A stretch of DNA of 64,000 bases, from NCBI RefSeq assembly GCF_012927305.1, contig NZ_JABBGH010000003.1:558001-622000 (forward strand). The letters are read 5' to 3'. This document shows positions 41,431 to 56,929 of this stretch, one piece after another. The notes below the pieces were generated by a model. That model saw nothing but the letters and a program-made list of their open reading frames with translations. It made no database searches and had not been told where the DNA came from. Position 1 is the first letter of the stretch. The number at the start of each line of letters is the position of its first letter. A program made the position numbers and the translations under genes. This DNA comes from Hymenobacter polaris. GTDB taxonomy: Bacteria > Bacteroidota > Bacteroidia > Cytophagales > Hymenobacteraceae.

Positions 41431-41985
41431 ATGAACCGGGAAGAAAAACAAGCCCTCGTGGATGAGTTGAGCGAGAAGTTTCAGTCGCACAACGCATTCT
41501 ATATAGCCGACGCCTCAGGCATGTCGGTAGCGAAAATCAACGAATTTCGTCGCCTTTGCTTCAATCGCGGCATGGAATTCAAGGTTTACAAAAACTCGTT
41601 CATTCGCAAAGCTCTCGATACACTAGGTAGCGACACTGCGGAAATGGACACGGCGCTGAAAGGCCAATCGGGTGTGCTGTTTTCGAAGGAAAGCGGTAAC
41701 GCACCTGCCAAGCTGCTGAAGGACTTCTACAAGTCGCAGGCCTACCCGCGCGGCGTAGAGCCCAAGCCCGCGCTAAAGGGTGCCTATATCGACGCTAGCA
41801 TCTTCATCGGTGCCAGCCAGCTCGAAGGCCTCACTACTATTAAAGGCAAGCAGGAACTGCTCGGTGAGCTTATCGGCCTGCTGCAATCGCCCGCCAAAAA
41901 TGTTATCTCTGCTCTGTCGAGTGGTGGTAGTAAGCTGGCTGGCATCCTCAAAACACTTTCCGAAAAAGAAGAAGCTGCTGGCTAA
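41431..41985 (+). CDS. rplJ: 50S ribosomal protein L10
   Basis: The 184-residue protein forms the base of the L7/L12 stalk. MNREEKQALVDELSEKFQ, YIADASGMSVAKINEFRRLC, FKVYKNSFIRKALD and GALIGLLQSPAK-like ELIGLLQSPAKNVISAL identify it. Only 15 bases separate it from rplA, so there is no room for the long L10-binding leader known from enterobacteria. Confidence 0.96.
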   Translation: MNREEKQALVDELSEKFQSHNAFYIADASGMSVAKINEFRRLCFNRGMEFKVYKNSFIRKALDTLGSDTAEMDTALKGQSGVLFSKESGNAPAKLLKDFYKSQAYPRGVEPKPALKGAYIDASIFIGASQLEGLTTIKGKQELLGELIGLLQSPAKNVISALSSGGSKLAGILKTLSEKEEAAG

Positions 41986-42044
41986 CCGCTGCTCACCTTT
42001 TTCACCTTTCAATTTCAATTTTCAACCCTAAATACCCTACAGAA

Positions 42045-42425
42045 ATGGCCGATTTGAAAGCCTTCGCTGAGCAGCTTGTTAGCCTCACCGTTAAAGAAGT
42101 AAACGAACTAGCTGGCATCCTGAAAGATGAGTACGGCATTGAGCCGGCTGCTGCCGCTCCCGTAATGGTAGCCGGTGGTGGCGGTGCTGCCGCTGCTGAG
42201 GCTCCCGAGGAGAAAACTTCGTTCGACGTAATCCTGAAGTCGGCCGGCGGCGCTAAGCTGCAGGTAGTGAAGCTGGTGAAAGACCTGACCGGTCTGGGCC
42301 TGAAAGAGGCTAAAGAACTGGTTGACGGTGCTCCTAAGCCCCTGAAAGAGGGCGTAACTAAAGACGAGGCCGAAGGCCTGAAAAAGCAGCTCGAAGAGGC
42401 TGGCGCTGAAGTAGAAGTTAAGTAG
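42045..42425 (+). CDS. rplL: 50S ribosomal protein L7/L12
   Basis: The 126-residue stalk protein has an N-terminal dimerisation domain (AFAEQLVSLTVKEVNELAGI), an Ala/Gly hinge (AAAPVMVAGGGGAAAAEAPE) and the factor-binding C-terminal domain (KTSFDVILKSAGGAKLQVVK; LTGLGLKEAKELVDGAPK). Codon use is highly biased. It is followed by a weak terminator-like hairpin and a long leader before rpoB. Confidence 0.97.
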   Translation: MADLKAFAEQLVSLTVKEVNELAGILKDEYGIEPAAAAPVMVAGGGGAAAAEAPEEKTSFDVILKSAGGAKLQVVKLVKDLTGLGLKEAKELVDGAPKPLKEGVTKDEAEGLKKQLEEAGAEVEVK

Positions 42426-42801
42426 GTTCGCCTACGGGCTTGCTCCCGCTAACGGATTAGGCCTGGCAGTACGCCAGGTCTTTTCCTGTTTCGGGGGATA
42501 AGCAAAGGATTGCAACTAAAAGCTTTGGCTCTTGGTTGTCTTACGCTAGCAGTTTTCTTCTCTATTGCTTAATGGAGCGAAGTGCAATGAAGGACCTTAT
42601 CACGTTAGAAGTCGTTAGAGTTTCGGACTCATTTGACAATCAACGTGGTAAGGTCCTTTCCTGCGCTAGTAACTGTTGAGTTTGTCTGAAGGCTTTTACC
42701 GTAGGTGCAGGTGTGAAAGCAAACTTCCGAACCCAACGCAGCTAGAGTGCTAACTCGCGTAACTAGAGTAGCTTACGTGTACATTTTTAAAACCTTTCCA
42801 A
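42426..42801 (+). promoter_or_regulatory. rplL-rpoB spacer with two hairpins
   Basis: This 376-base gap holds no gene. A hairpin CCTGGC/GCCAGG (42462-42478) followed by TTTT is a weak terminator or attenuator. A second, much longer stem pairs 42590-42606 with 42642-42658 (16 of 17 pairs plus one G-U) around a 35-base loop, followed by TTTCC. No exact TAnnTTTG promoter is seen. The likely role is partial termination or mRNA processing so that rpoB is expressed below rplL. Confidence 0.75.
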
Positions 42802-46710
<3,909 letters not shown>

Positions 46711-47006
46711 GTAAGGTACCGGAGTTGGCCGCCTAGGGGGCCAACTCCGGTAAACTTGCTAGCGGCGCAGGATGCTAGTTATAAAAAGTAGTTAACGGGC
46801 GACCGATACGAAACAGCCACCCCGAGACAGGTCAGGGTAGCCACAGGAATCGGGAGTTTATATATAGTAAGAGTAAGTAAGGCCTGACGGAAATCTACTG
46901 CGCGGCGTACCTGTCCGACCTGTAGAGCACTTTTCGTAGCGTCGAACTGTTAGAAGATACTCTAACAGCTAAAAGCCAAACAGCTAACAGCTAATAATCA
47001 AACCTA
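46711..47006 (+). promoter_or_regulatory. rpoB-rpoC spacer with strong hairpin
   Basis: The gap opens with TACCGGAGTTGGCC (46717-46730), perfectly complementary to 46739-46752 around the loop GCCTAGGG, starting 7 bases after the rpoB stop. There is no T run, so it may block exonucleases or be a processing site. The rest shows no gene and no consensus promoter. Just before rpoC lies a short repeat, three copies of AACAGCTAA-like sequence (about 46963-46996). Confidence 0.75.
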
Positions 47007-51362
<4,356 letters not shown>

Positions 51363-51386
51363 CGAGTGACGTAGGTTTGTAAAAGC

Positions 51387-51427
51387 AAAACCCCCGGTTG
51401 GCGTGAGTGCCGGCCGGGGGTTTTTGT
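51387..51427 (+). terminator. Terminator of rpoC
   Basis: AAAACCCCCGGTTGGC pairs with GCCGGCCGGGGGTTTT (one wobble or mismatch) around GTGAGT and runs into T5. It ends the rpo transcript. Confidence 0.92.
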
Positions 51428-51437
51428 TTGGGTAAAA

Positions 51438-51470
51438 GCCGTCAGGCTGAGCTTGTCAGCCATCTTGTAG
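51438..51470. repeat. Degenerate half of a REP-like repeat
   Basis: GTCAGGCTGAGCTTGTC followed by AGCCATCTTG resembles GTCATGCTGAGCTTGTCGAAGCATCT, which is the minus-strand reading of the repeat arm at about 52330-52355. It has no partner arm, so it may be a decayed copy. Confidence 0.55.
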
Positions 51471-51495
51471 CCCTAGGGGCTTACTTGCGTTCATT

Positions 51496-51921
51496 ATGAT
51501 GACAACTGATAAAGCACCGATAGAAGATTTTCACAACTCACGGTTTCAAGTAGGACAGATTTGGGAGTATCAAACGCGAACCGCTGACCCGAATTCTACT
51601 TTGCAAATTTTGAAAGTTGAAAAGCTATACGGCGCAGAAATAGCTGTTCATATTCAAGTGAATGGTTTAAATCTGAAGTCTAATCCTGAAAAGAAAGACA
51701 GCGGTACGGCATCGCATTTACCTTTTTCAGAGGATGCGATTGAAGCCAGTGTAACACAGTTAGTTGTTGCAAAAGAATCGTTGCCGCAGGATTTTGAAAA
51801 AGGCTACCAAATGTGGCGTGAAGCATTCCTTGAAGGCAAGGCAGGTGTATTTGCAATGCCTATTGCGAGAGTAGTGAATATGATTGAAGAAACAATGTTT
51901 GGCGAAAGCCAGAGCGAATAA
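51496..51921 (+). CDS. Hypothetical protein, low GC
   Basis: A 141-residue soluble protein without signal peptide or membrane segment. The N-terminal half reads like a small beta domain (FQVGQIWEYQTRTADPNSTL, LQILKVEKLYGAEIAVHIQV), the C-terminal half is helical (DFEKGYQMWREAFLEGKAGV). I do not recognise a family. GC content is near 42%, much lower than on either side, and a degenerate REP-like repeat lies just upstream, so it may have been acquired by transfer. It ends one base before the DUF3467 start. Confidence 0.7.
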   Translation: MMTTDKAPIEDFHNSRFQVGQIWEYQTRTADPNSTLQILKVEKLYGAEIAVHIQVNGLNLKSNPEKKDSGTASHLPFSEDAIEASVTQLVVAKESLPQDFEKGYQMWREAFLEGKAGVFAMPIARVVNMIEETMFGESQSE

Positions 51922-51922
51922 T

Positions 51923-52249
51923 ATGCAACCCAACCAACCCCAAAACACCGACCCTAATGCGCTCAACATCGAGTTGAGTGAAGCCATTGCTGAGGGCGAG
52001 TACGCCAATCTGGCCCTGATTGCCCACAGTAGCAGCGAGTTCGTGGTGGATTTTATTCGCCTGCTGCCGGGCGTGCCCAAGGCCAAGGTTAAGGCCCGCA
52101 TCATCCTCACGCCCGAGCACGCCAAGCGCCTGCTGGCGGCGCTAGAGGAGAACGTGCAGAAGTTTGAGCAGAGCTTTGGCGCTATCAAGCTGCATCAGGA
52201 TGCGCCTACTTATCCTATCAACTTTGGTGGAGCGGTAGGGGAGGCGTAG
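51923..52249 (+). CDS. DUF3467 domain-containing protein
   Basis: The 108-residue protein from ATG 51923 (an earlier in-frame codon at 51884 lies inside the preceding gene) matches DUF3467: LNIELSEAIAEGEYANLALI, SSSEFVVDFIRLLPGVPKAK, VKARIILTPEHAKRLLAALE and YPINFGG at the end. The function is unknown. In Bacteroidota the family is often found directly after rpoC; here one low-GC gene lies between. GC content returns to normal. Confidence 0.85.
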   Translation: MQPNQPQNTDPNALNIELSEAIAEGEYANLALIAHSSSEFVVDFIRLLPGVPKAKVKARIILTPEHAKRLLAALEENVQKFEQSFGAIKLHQDAPTYPINFGGAVGEA

Positions 52250-52258
52250 GTGGCCCTA

Positions 52259-52370
52259 GGGGACACAAACAGAACGTCATGCTGGGCCTACCGAAGTATC
52301 TTGGTAAACGATGCCCTAGGGGCGTGGTAGAGATGCTTCGACAAGCTCAGCATGACGTTTTTGTGTCCCC
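52259..52370. repeat. REP-like inverted repeat with CCTAGG loop
   Basis: The outer arm GGGGACACAAA (from 52259) pairs with TTTGTGTCCCC (to 52370), and AACGTCATGCTG with CAGCATGACGTT. The inner parts are less well paired (GGCCTACCGAAGTATCT against AGATGCTTCGACAAGCT). The loop contains GCCCTAGGGGC. The right arm shares GAAGCATCTCTACC (minus strand) with the repeat at 3971-4080. It begins 10 bases after the DUF3467 stop. Confidence 0.8.
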
Positions 52371-52400
52371 CACTTCTGGAAGATTAACTTTTTCAGCGAG

Positions 52401-52432
52401 TTTGCTTTTCTAAAAGCGATTTCGTACCTTTG
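52401..52432 (+). promoter_or_regulatory. Promoter of the str operon
   Basis: TTTG (52401-52404), a 20-base spacer and TACCTTTG (52425-52432), the best full match in the window. Transcription should start near 52439, giving a leader of about 43 bases before rpsL. Confidence 0.88.
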
Positions 52433-52481
52433 CAGGCCTGAAAAATCTGGAGGCAAACGGCTTCCGTCAATCAATTCCTAA

Positions 52482-52910
52482 ATGCCAACCATTAACCAAC
52501 TCGTACGGAAAGGTCGTGAGGCTCTGACTACCAAGTCGAAGTCGCCCGCCCTTGATTCGTGCCCGCAGCGTCGGGGCGTGTGCACCCGTGTGTACACCAC
52601 CACGCCTAAGAAGCCGAACTCGGCTATGCGCAAAGTGGCCCGTGTGCGCCTTACCAACGGTAAGGAAGTAAACGCATACATTCCCGGTGAAGGCCACAAC
52701 CTCCAGGAGCACAGCATCGTGCTCATTCGCGGAGGCCGGGTAAAAGACCTGCCTGGCGTGCGCTACCACATCATCCGTGGTGCCCTCGACACGGCTGGGG
52801 TTAGTGGCCGTCTGCAGCGCCGCTCGAAGTACGGTGCTAAGCGCCCGAAGCCAGGCCAAGCCGCAGCGGCTGGCAAAGGTGGTAAACCAGCACCCGGTAA
52901 GAAAAAATAA
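52482..52910 (+). CDS. rpsL: 30S ribosomal protein S12
   Basis: The 142-residue decoding-centre protein has PTINQLVRKGREALTTKSKS, the streptomycin loop TTPKKPNSAMRKVARVRLTN and EGHNLQEHSIVLIRGGRVKD. The two lysines and proline of the resistance hot spots appear wild type. The C-terminus is extended by about 18 residues rich in Gly, Ala and Lys (GQAAAAGKGGKPAPGKKK) compared with the 124-residue E. coli protein. First gene of the str operon. Confidence 0.97.
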   Translation: MPTINQLVRKGREALTTKSKSPALDSCPQRRGVCTRVYTTTPKKPNSAMRKVARVRLTNGKEVNAYIPGEGHNLQEHSIVLIRGGRVKDLPGVRYHIIRGALDTAGVSGRLQRRSKYGAKRPKPGQAAAAGKGGKPAPGKKK

Positions 52911-52916
52911 TTAGTT

Positions 52917-52979
52917 AGTGCTTGGTGTTTGGGACGTTTAGGTGAACCTAGCGGCCCTAGGCACCAAGCACCAAGCACT
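52917..52979 (+). repeat. 16-bp inverted repeat in the rpsL-rpsG spacer
   Basis: AGTGCTTGGTGTTTGG (52917-52932) pairs with CCAAGCACCAAGCACT (52964-52979) with one G-U. The loop holds GGCCCTAGGC. The stem ends 10 bases before the rpsG start codon. No T run follows, so it is not a terminator. Confidence 0.88.
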
Positions 52980-52989
52980 ATCCAATACC

Positions 52990-53457
52990 ATGCGTAAGTC
53001 TAAACCGAAAAAGCGCATTCTCCTGCCGGACCCCAAGTTCAAGGAGACGCTCGTAACCCGCTTCGTCAATTACATGATGTATGACGGGAAAAAGAACTTG
53101 GCCTACACCATTTTCTACGATGCCGTAGAGCAAGTGGAAACCCGCACCAAGGAAAGCGGCCTCGAAATGTGGCGCAAAGCGCTCAATAATGTGATGCCGA
53201 CTGTGGAAGTGAAGAGCCGCCGCGTGGGTGGTGCCACCTTCCAGGTGCCGATTGAGGTGCGCGCTGACCGCCGCATCGCCGTGGGCTCGAAGTGGCTGAT
53301 TCAGTACGCTCGTCGTCGTGGTGAGAAAACCATGAAAGACAAACTAGCGGGTGAAATTATTGCCGCTGCTAAAGGCGAAGGAGCTGCCGTTAAGAAAAAA
53401 GACGATACGCACCGCATGGCCGAAGCTAACAAGGCCTTCTCGCACTTCCGATTCTAA
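52990..53457 (+). CDS. rpsG: 30S ribosomal protein S7
   Basis: A 155-residue primary 16S-binding protein of the head domain. It begins at MRKSKPKKRILLPDPKF; the earlier in-frame ATG (52942) lies inside the hairpin loop and is rejected. VNYMMYDGKKNLAYTIFYDA, VKSRRVGGATFQVPIEVRAD and RRIAVGSKWLIQYARRRGEK identify it. It lies in the order rpsL-rpsG-fusA. Confidence 0.96.
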   Translation: MRKSKPKKRILLPDPKFKETLVTRFVNYMMYDGKKNLAYTIFYDAVEQVETRTKESGLEMWRKALNNVMPTVEVKSRRVGGATFQVPIEVRADRRIAVGSKWLIQYARRRGEKTMKDKLAGEIIAAAKGEGAAVKKKDDTHRMAEANKAFSHFRF

Positions 53458-53465
53458 TATCTCGG

Positions 53466-53548
53466 GCGTTAGCGGGTTGATAAGTTTAGATGGAATGTTT
53501 AACCACTCTTGGTTGTCTTCTTACCTGAGCTTATCAACCCGCTAACGC
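53466..53548 (+). repeat. 19-bp perfect inverted repeat in the rpsG-fusA spacer
   Basis: GCGTTAGCGGGTTGATAAG (53466-53484) is exactly complementary to 53530-53548 around a 45-base loop. It begins 8 bases after the rpsG stop and ends 18 bases before the fusA ATG, filling nearly the whole spacer. No T run follows. Confidence 0.92.
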
Positions 53549-53566
53549 GCTAATTAACCTATTGTA

Positions 53567-55708
53567 ATGGCCGTCAATAAAGACCTCGAATATCTGCGTA
53601 ACATCGGCATCATGGCCCACATCGACGCGGGCAAGACGACGACTTCGGAGCGCATCCTCTACTATACGGGGAAAACCCACAAAATCGGGGAGGTGCACGA
53701 TGGTGCCGCCACGATGGACTGGATGGAGCAAGAGCAGGAGCGGGGCATTACCATTACCTCGGCTGCTACCACTACTTTCTGGAACTACCCCACCGATGCC
53801 CAAGGCAACACGGTGCCGGATACCAAGCAATACAAAATCAACCTCATCGATACCCCTGGTCACGTTGACTTTACGGTGGAGGTGGAGCGTTCGCTGCGCG
53901 TGCTTGACGGGGCAGTGGCTTTGTTCTGCGCCGTATCGGGCGTGGAGCCGCAGTCGGAAACCGTATGGCGCCAAGCCGACAAGTATAGCGTGCCCCGTAT
54001 CTGCTTTGTCAACAAGATGGACCGCGCCGGTGCCGACTTCTTCAAAGCCGTTAACGAGATTAAGGAAAAGCTTGGTGCCAACCCAGTACCATTGCAAATC
54101 CCCATTGGCGCTGAAGACACCTTCAAAGGCGTAGTTGACCTACTCACTGGCAAGGCTATTGTGTGGGACGATGCTACCGAAGGCAAGTCGTATAACGAGA
54201 TTCCAGTGCCCGAGGACCTAGTGGACACCGTAGCCGAATGGCGCGAAAAGCTCATTGAGAGCGTAGCTGAGTACGATGATACCTTGATGGAGAAGTTCTT
54301 CGAGGACCCGGAGAGCATTACGCGCGAAGAGATGATGGTCGTTATCCGTAAAGCGGTTATCGATATGAAATTCTCGCCGGTGCTCTGCGGCTCGGCTTTC
54401 AAAAACAAGGGCGTTCAAACGATGCTGGATGCTGTAATGGCTTACCTGCCGTCGCCGCTTGACATGCCGGCCATTGTGGGTACCAACCCCGATAACGGCG
54501 ATGAAGTAGAGCGCCACCCCGATAACTCGGAGCCTTTCACCGCGCTGGCTTTTAAGATTGCTACCGACCCTTACGTAGGCCGTCTATGCTTCTTCCGCTG
54601 CTACAGCGGTCAGCTTGATGGTGGTTCCTACGTGCTCAATAACCGCACTGGCAAGAAGGAGCGTATTTCGCGCCTCATGCAGATGCACTCCAATAAGCAG
54701 AACCCGATTGACAAAATCCAAGCGGGTGATATTGCGGCTGGTGTGGGCTTTAAGGACATCAAGACTGGCGATACGCTAACCGACGAGAAGAACCCGTTGG
54801 TACTGGAGTCGATGTCGTTCCCCGAGCCGGTAATTGGCTACGCCATTGAGCCTAAGACTCAGGCTGACGTGGATAAAATGGGTATGGCTATCGCCAAGCT
54901 CATTGAGGAAGACCCCACGTTGCGCGTGAACACCGATGAAGAAACCGGCCAAACTATTCTGCGTGGTATGGGCGAGTTGCACTTGGAAATTATTATCGAC
55001 CGGATGCGCCGCGAGTTCAAGGTTGAAATCAACCAAGGTGCTCCGCAGGTTGCCTACAAGGAGATGCTGACCAAGAAGGTGGACCACCGCGAAACTTACA
55101 AGAAGCAAACTGGTGGCCGCGGTAAATTCGGCGACATCGTGTTTGAACTCGGTCCGAAAGAAACCGAGCCGGAAAAACCTGGTATGGAATTCGACAATGC
55201 TATCGTGGGTGGTGTCATTCCCCGCGAATTCATTGCTCCCATCCAAAAGGGTTTTGAAGAAGCTATGAAGCGTGGCCCGCTGGCTGGTTTCCCCATCGAG
55301 ACCATGAAGGTGCGCCTCTACCATGGCTCATTCCACGATGTTGACTCGGACGCGCTGTCGTTCGAATTGGCTGCCCGTGATGGTTTCCGTGAGGCTGCTC
55401 GCAAGGCTGGTCCGAAACTGCTCGAGCCCATCATGGCCGTTGAAGTAGTTTGCCCCGACGAGTACACCGGCCCGGTAACTGGTGACTTAAACCGTCGTCG
55501 CGGCCTGATGAAAGGCATGGACACTAAAGGCGGAGCCCAAGTTATCAAGGCGGACGTTCCGCTGTCAGAGTTGTTCGGCTACGTGACCGACCTGCGCACG
55601 CTGTCGTCGGGCCGGGCTTCAGCTTCGCTTACCTTCTCGCACTATGAGCAGGTACCTACTAACATGGCCGATGCCATTGTAGCTAAGACTAAAGGCACTC
55701 GCGCCTAA
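53567..55708 (+). CDS. fusA: Elongation factor G
   Basis: The 713-residue translocation GTPase. Motifs are GIMAHIDAGKTTTSERILYY, the switch I region ERGITITSAATT, NLIDTPGHVDFTVEVERSL, CFVNKMDRAGADFFKA, and in domain IV GRGKFGDIVFEL with VIPREFIAPIQKGFEEAMKR. Length matches bacterial EF-G (about 700). No CCTAGG occurs inside it. It also acts with Frr in recycling. Confidence 0.97.
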   Translation: MAVNKDLEYLRNIGIMAHIDAGKTTTSERILYYTGKTHKIGEVHDGAATMDWMEQEQERGITITSAATTTFWNYPTDAQGNTVPDTKQYKINLIDTPGHVDFTVEVERSLRVLDGAVALFCAVSGVEPQSETVWRQADKYSVPRICFVNKMDRAGADFFKAVNEIKEKLGANPVPLQIPIGAEDTFKGVVDLLTGKAIVWDDATEGKSYNEIPVPEDLVDTVAEWREKLIESVAEYDDTLMEKFFEDPESITREEMMVVIRKAVIDMKFSPVLCGSAFKNKGVQTMLDAVMAYLPSPLDMPAIVGTNPDNGDEVERHPDNSEPFTALAFKIATDPYVGRLCFFRCYSGQLDGGSYVLNNRTGKKERISRLMQMHSNKQNPIDKIQAGDIAAGVGFKDIKTGDTLTDEKNPLVLESMSFPEPVIGYAIEPKTQADVDKMGMAIAKLIEEDPTLRVNTDEETGQTILRGMGELHLEIIIDRMRREFKVEINQGAPQVAYKEMLTKKVDHRETYKKQTGGRGKFGDIVFELGPKETEPEKPGMEFDNAIVGGVIPREFIAPIQKGFEEAMKRGPLAGFPIETMKVRLYHGSFHDVDSDALSFELAARDGFREAARKAGPKLLEPIMAVEVVCPDEYTGPVTGDLNRRRGLMKGMDTKGGAQVIKADVPLSELFGYVTDLRTLSSGRASASLTFSHYEQVPTNMADAIVAKTKGTRA

Positions 55709-55754
55709 TATTTATTCAGCTTGTCAACCCTAGGGCAATCGGCCCTAACCAACC

Positions 55755-56060
55755 ATGAACCAGAAAATCAGAATCAAGCTGAAAAGCTACGACCATAATC
55801 TGGTCGATAAGTCTTCCGAGAAAATTGTGAAGGCTGTGAAAGCTACCGGTGCCATCGTAAGCGGCCCCATTCCGTTGCCTACGGAAAAGGAGAAGTATAC
55901 GGTGCTGCGTTCGCCCCACGTGAATAAAAAGAGCCGGGAGCAATTCCAACTCTGCACCTATAAGCGCTTGGTGGATATCTTCTCGACCAGCAGCAAAACG
56001 GTAGATGCGTTGATGAAGCTGGAGCTGCCTAGCGGCGTTGACGTTGAAATCAAAGTCTGA
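55755..56060 (+). CDS. rpsJ: 30S ribosomal protein S10
   Basis: The 101-residue protein (RIKLKSYDHNLVDKSSEKIV, GPIPLPTEKEKYTVLRSPHV, REQFQLCTYKRLVDIFS) is also NusE in antitermination complexes. It lies 46 bases after fusA. A strong terminator follows, so S10 belongs to the str transcript here and not to the rplC operon. Confidence 0.97.
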   Translation: MNQKIRIKLKSYDHNLVDKSSEKIVKAVKATGAIVSGPIPLPTEKEKYTVLRSPHVNKKSREQFQLCTYKRLVDIFSTSSKTVDALMKLELPSGVDVEIKV

Positions 56061-56080
56061 GCCTAGGGTTTAGTGTATGT

Positions 56081-56119
56081 AAAAGCCCCGCTGGTAAGAG
56101 CCAGCGGGGCTTTTTGTGT
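56081..56119 (+). terminator. Terminator after rpsJ
   Basis: AAAAGCCCCGCTGG (56081-56094) pairs perfectly with CCAGCGGGGCTTTT (56101-56114) followed by another T. It separates the str operon from the rplC operon. Confidence 0.94.
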
Positions 56120-56192
56120 CAGGAAAAATGCGGTAGTTGCCGTAGGCATAAAATACCTCAACTGCTTGACTTGAAATATTTTCCTTAGTCTA

Positions 56193-56224
56193 TTGGTTTT
56201 TCTCAGCAAAAAACCTTACCTTTG
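56193..56224 (+). promoter_or_regulatory. Promoter of the rplC operon
   Basis: TTG (56193-56195), a 21-base spacer and TACCTTTG (56217-56224). The expected leader is about 57 bases and includes GGCCACTCGGGCC, a small hairpin followed by TTTTTC (56243-56263). Confidence 0.82.
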
Positions 56225-56287
56225 CACTCCCTTTTAGAAAAGGCCACTCGGGCCTTTTTCTTTTGTGTCTATTTAACAACCACAAGA

Positions 56288-56908
56288 ATGCCTGGCATCA
56301 TCGGTAAAAAAATCGGTATGACAAGCCTCTTCACTCCGGACGGGAAAAACATTCCCTGCACGCTCATCGAGGCGGGTCCGTGCGTAGTGACGCAGGTTAA
56401 GACCATCGAGACGGACGGCTACAACGCCGTGCAGCTCGGCTATGGCGAGAAGAAAACCAAGCGCACCACTAAAGCGCTTGCTGGTCACTTCGCCAAAGCT
56501 AACACCACGCCTAAGAAGCGTTTGGTAGAATTCCGCACTGATGACGTGAAAACCTTCGCGCTCGGTAGCGAAGTGAAGACGGACCTGTTCGAAGAAGGAG
56601 AATTTGTTGACGTAGTTGGTACTTCGAAGGGTAAGGGTTTTCAAGGCGTGGTAAAGCGCTACAACTTCCAGGGTGTAGGTGGGCAGACCCACGGTCAGCA
56701 CAACCGCTTGCGTCACCCGGGTTCTATTGGTGCTTGCTCGTGGCCTTCGCGCGTGTTCAAAGGAATGCGCATGGGTGGCCGTATGGGCAGCGACCGCGTG
56801 AAAGTGCAGAACCTAAAGGTGATGCGCATTGTAGCTGACAAGAACCTGATTCTGGTGAGCGGTTCGGTGCCCGGCGCCAAGAACGGCTACGTGGTTCTGG
56901 AGAAATAA
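56288..56908 (+). CDS. rplC: 50S ribosomal protein L3
   Basis: The 206-residue protein begins at MPGIIGKKIGMTSLFTPDGK; the earlier in-frame ATG (56222) would sit on the promoter. RVKTIETDGYNAVQLGYG-like VKTIETDGYNAVQLGYGEKK, GFQGVVKRYNFQGVGGQTHG and RHPGSIGACSWPSRVFKGMR identify it. GGQTHG holds the glutamine methylated in enterobacteria. First gene of its operon. Confidence 0.96.
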   Translation: MPGIIGKKIGMTSLFTPDGKNIPCTLIEAGPCVVTQVKTIETDGYNAVQLGYGEKKTKRTTKALAGHFAKANTTPKKRLVEFRTDDVKTFALGSEVKTDLFEEGEFVDVVGTSKGKGFQGVVKRYNFQGVGGQTHGQHNRLRHPGSIGACSWPSRVFKGMRMGGRMGSDRVKVQNLKVMRIVADKNLILVSGSVPGAKNGYVVLEK

Positions 56909-56929
56909 CCTGCTAAGCTCGACTAGATA

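Noticed and set aside
46955..47000. Short AACAGCTAA-like repeats before rpoC
   Set aside because: Only about three imperfect copies of nine bases; too short and degenerate to call an element or a phase-variation tract.
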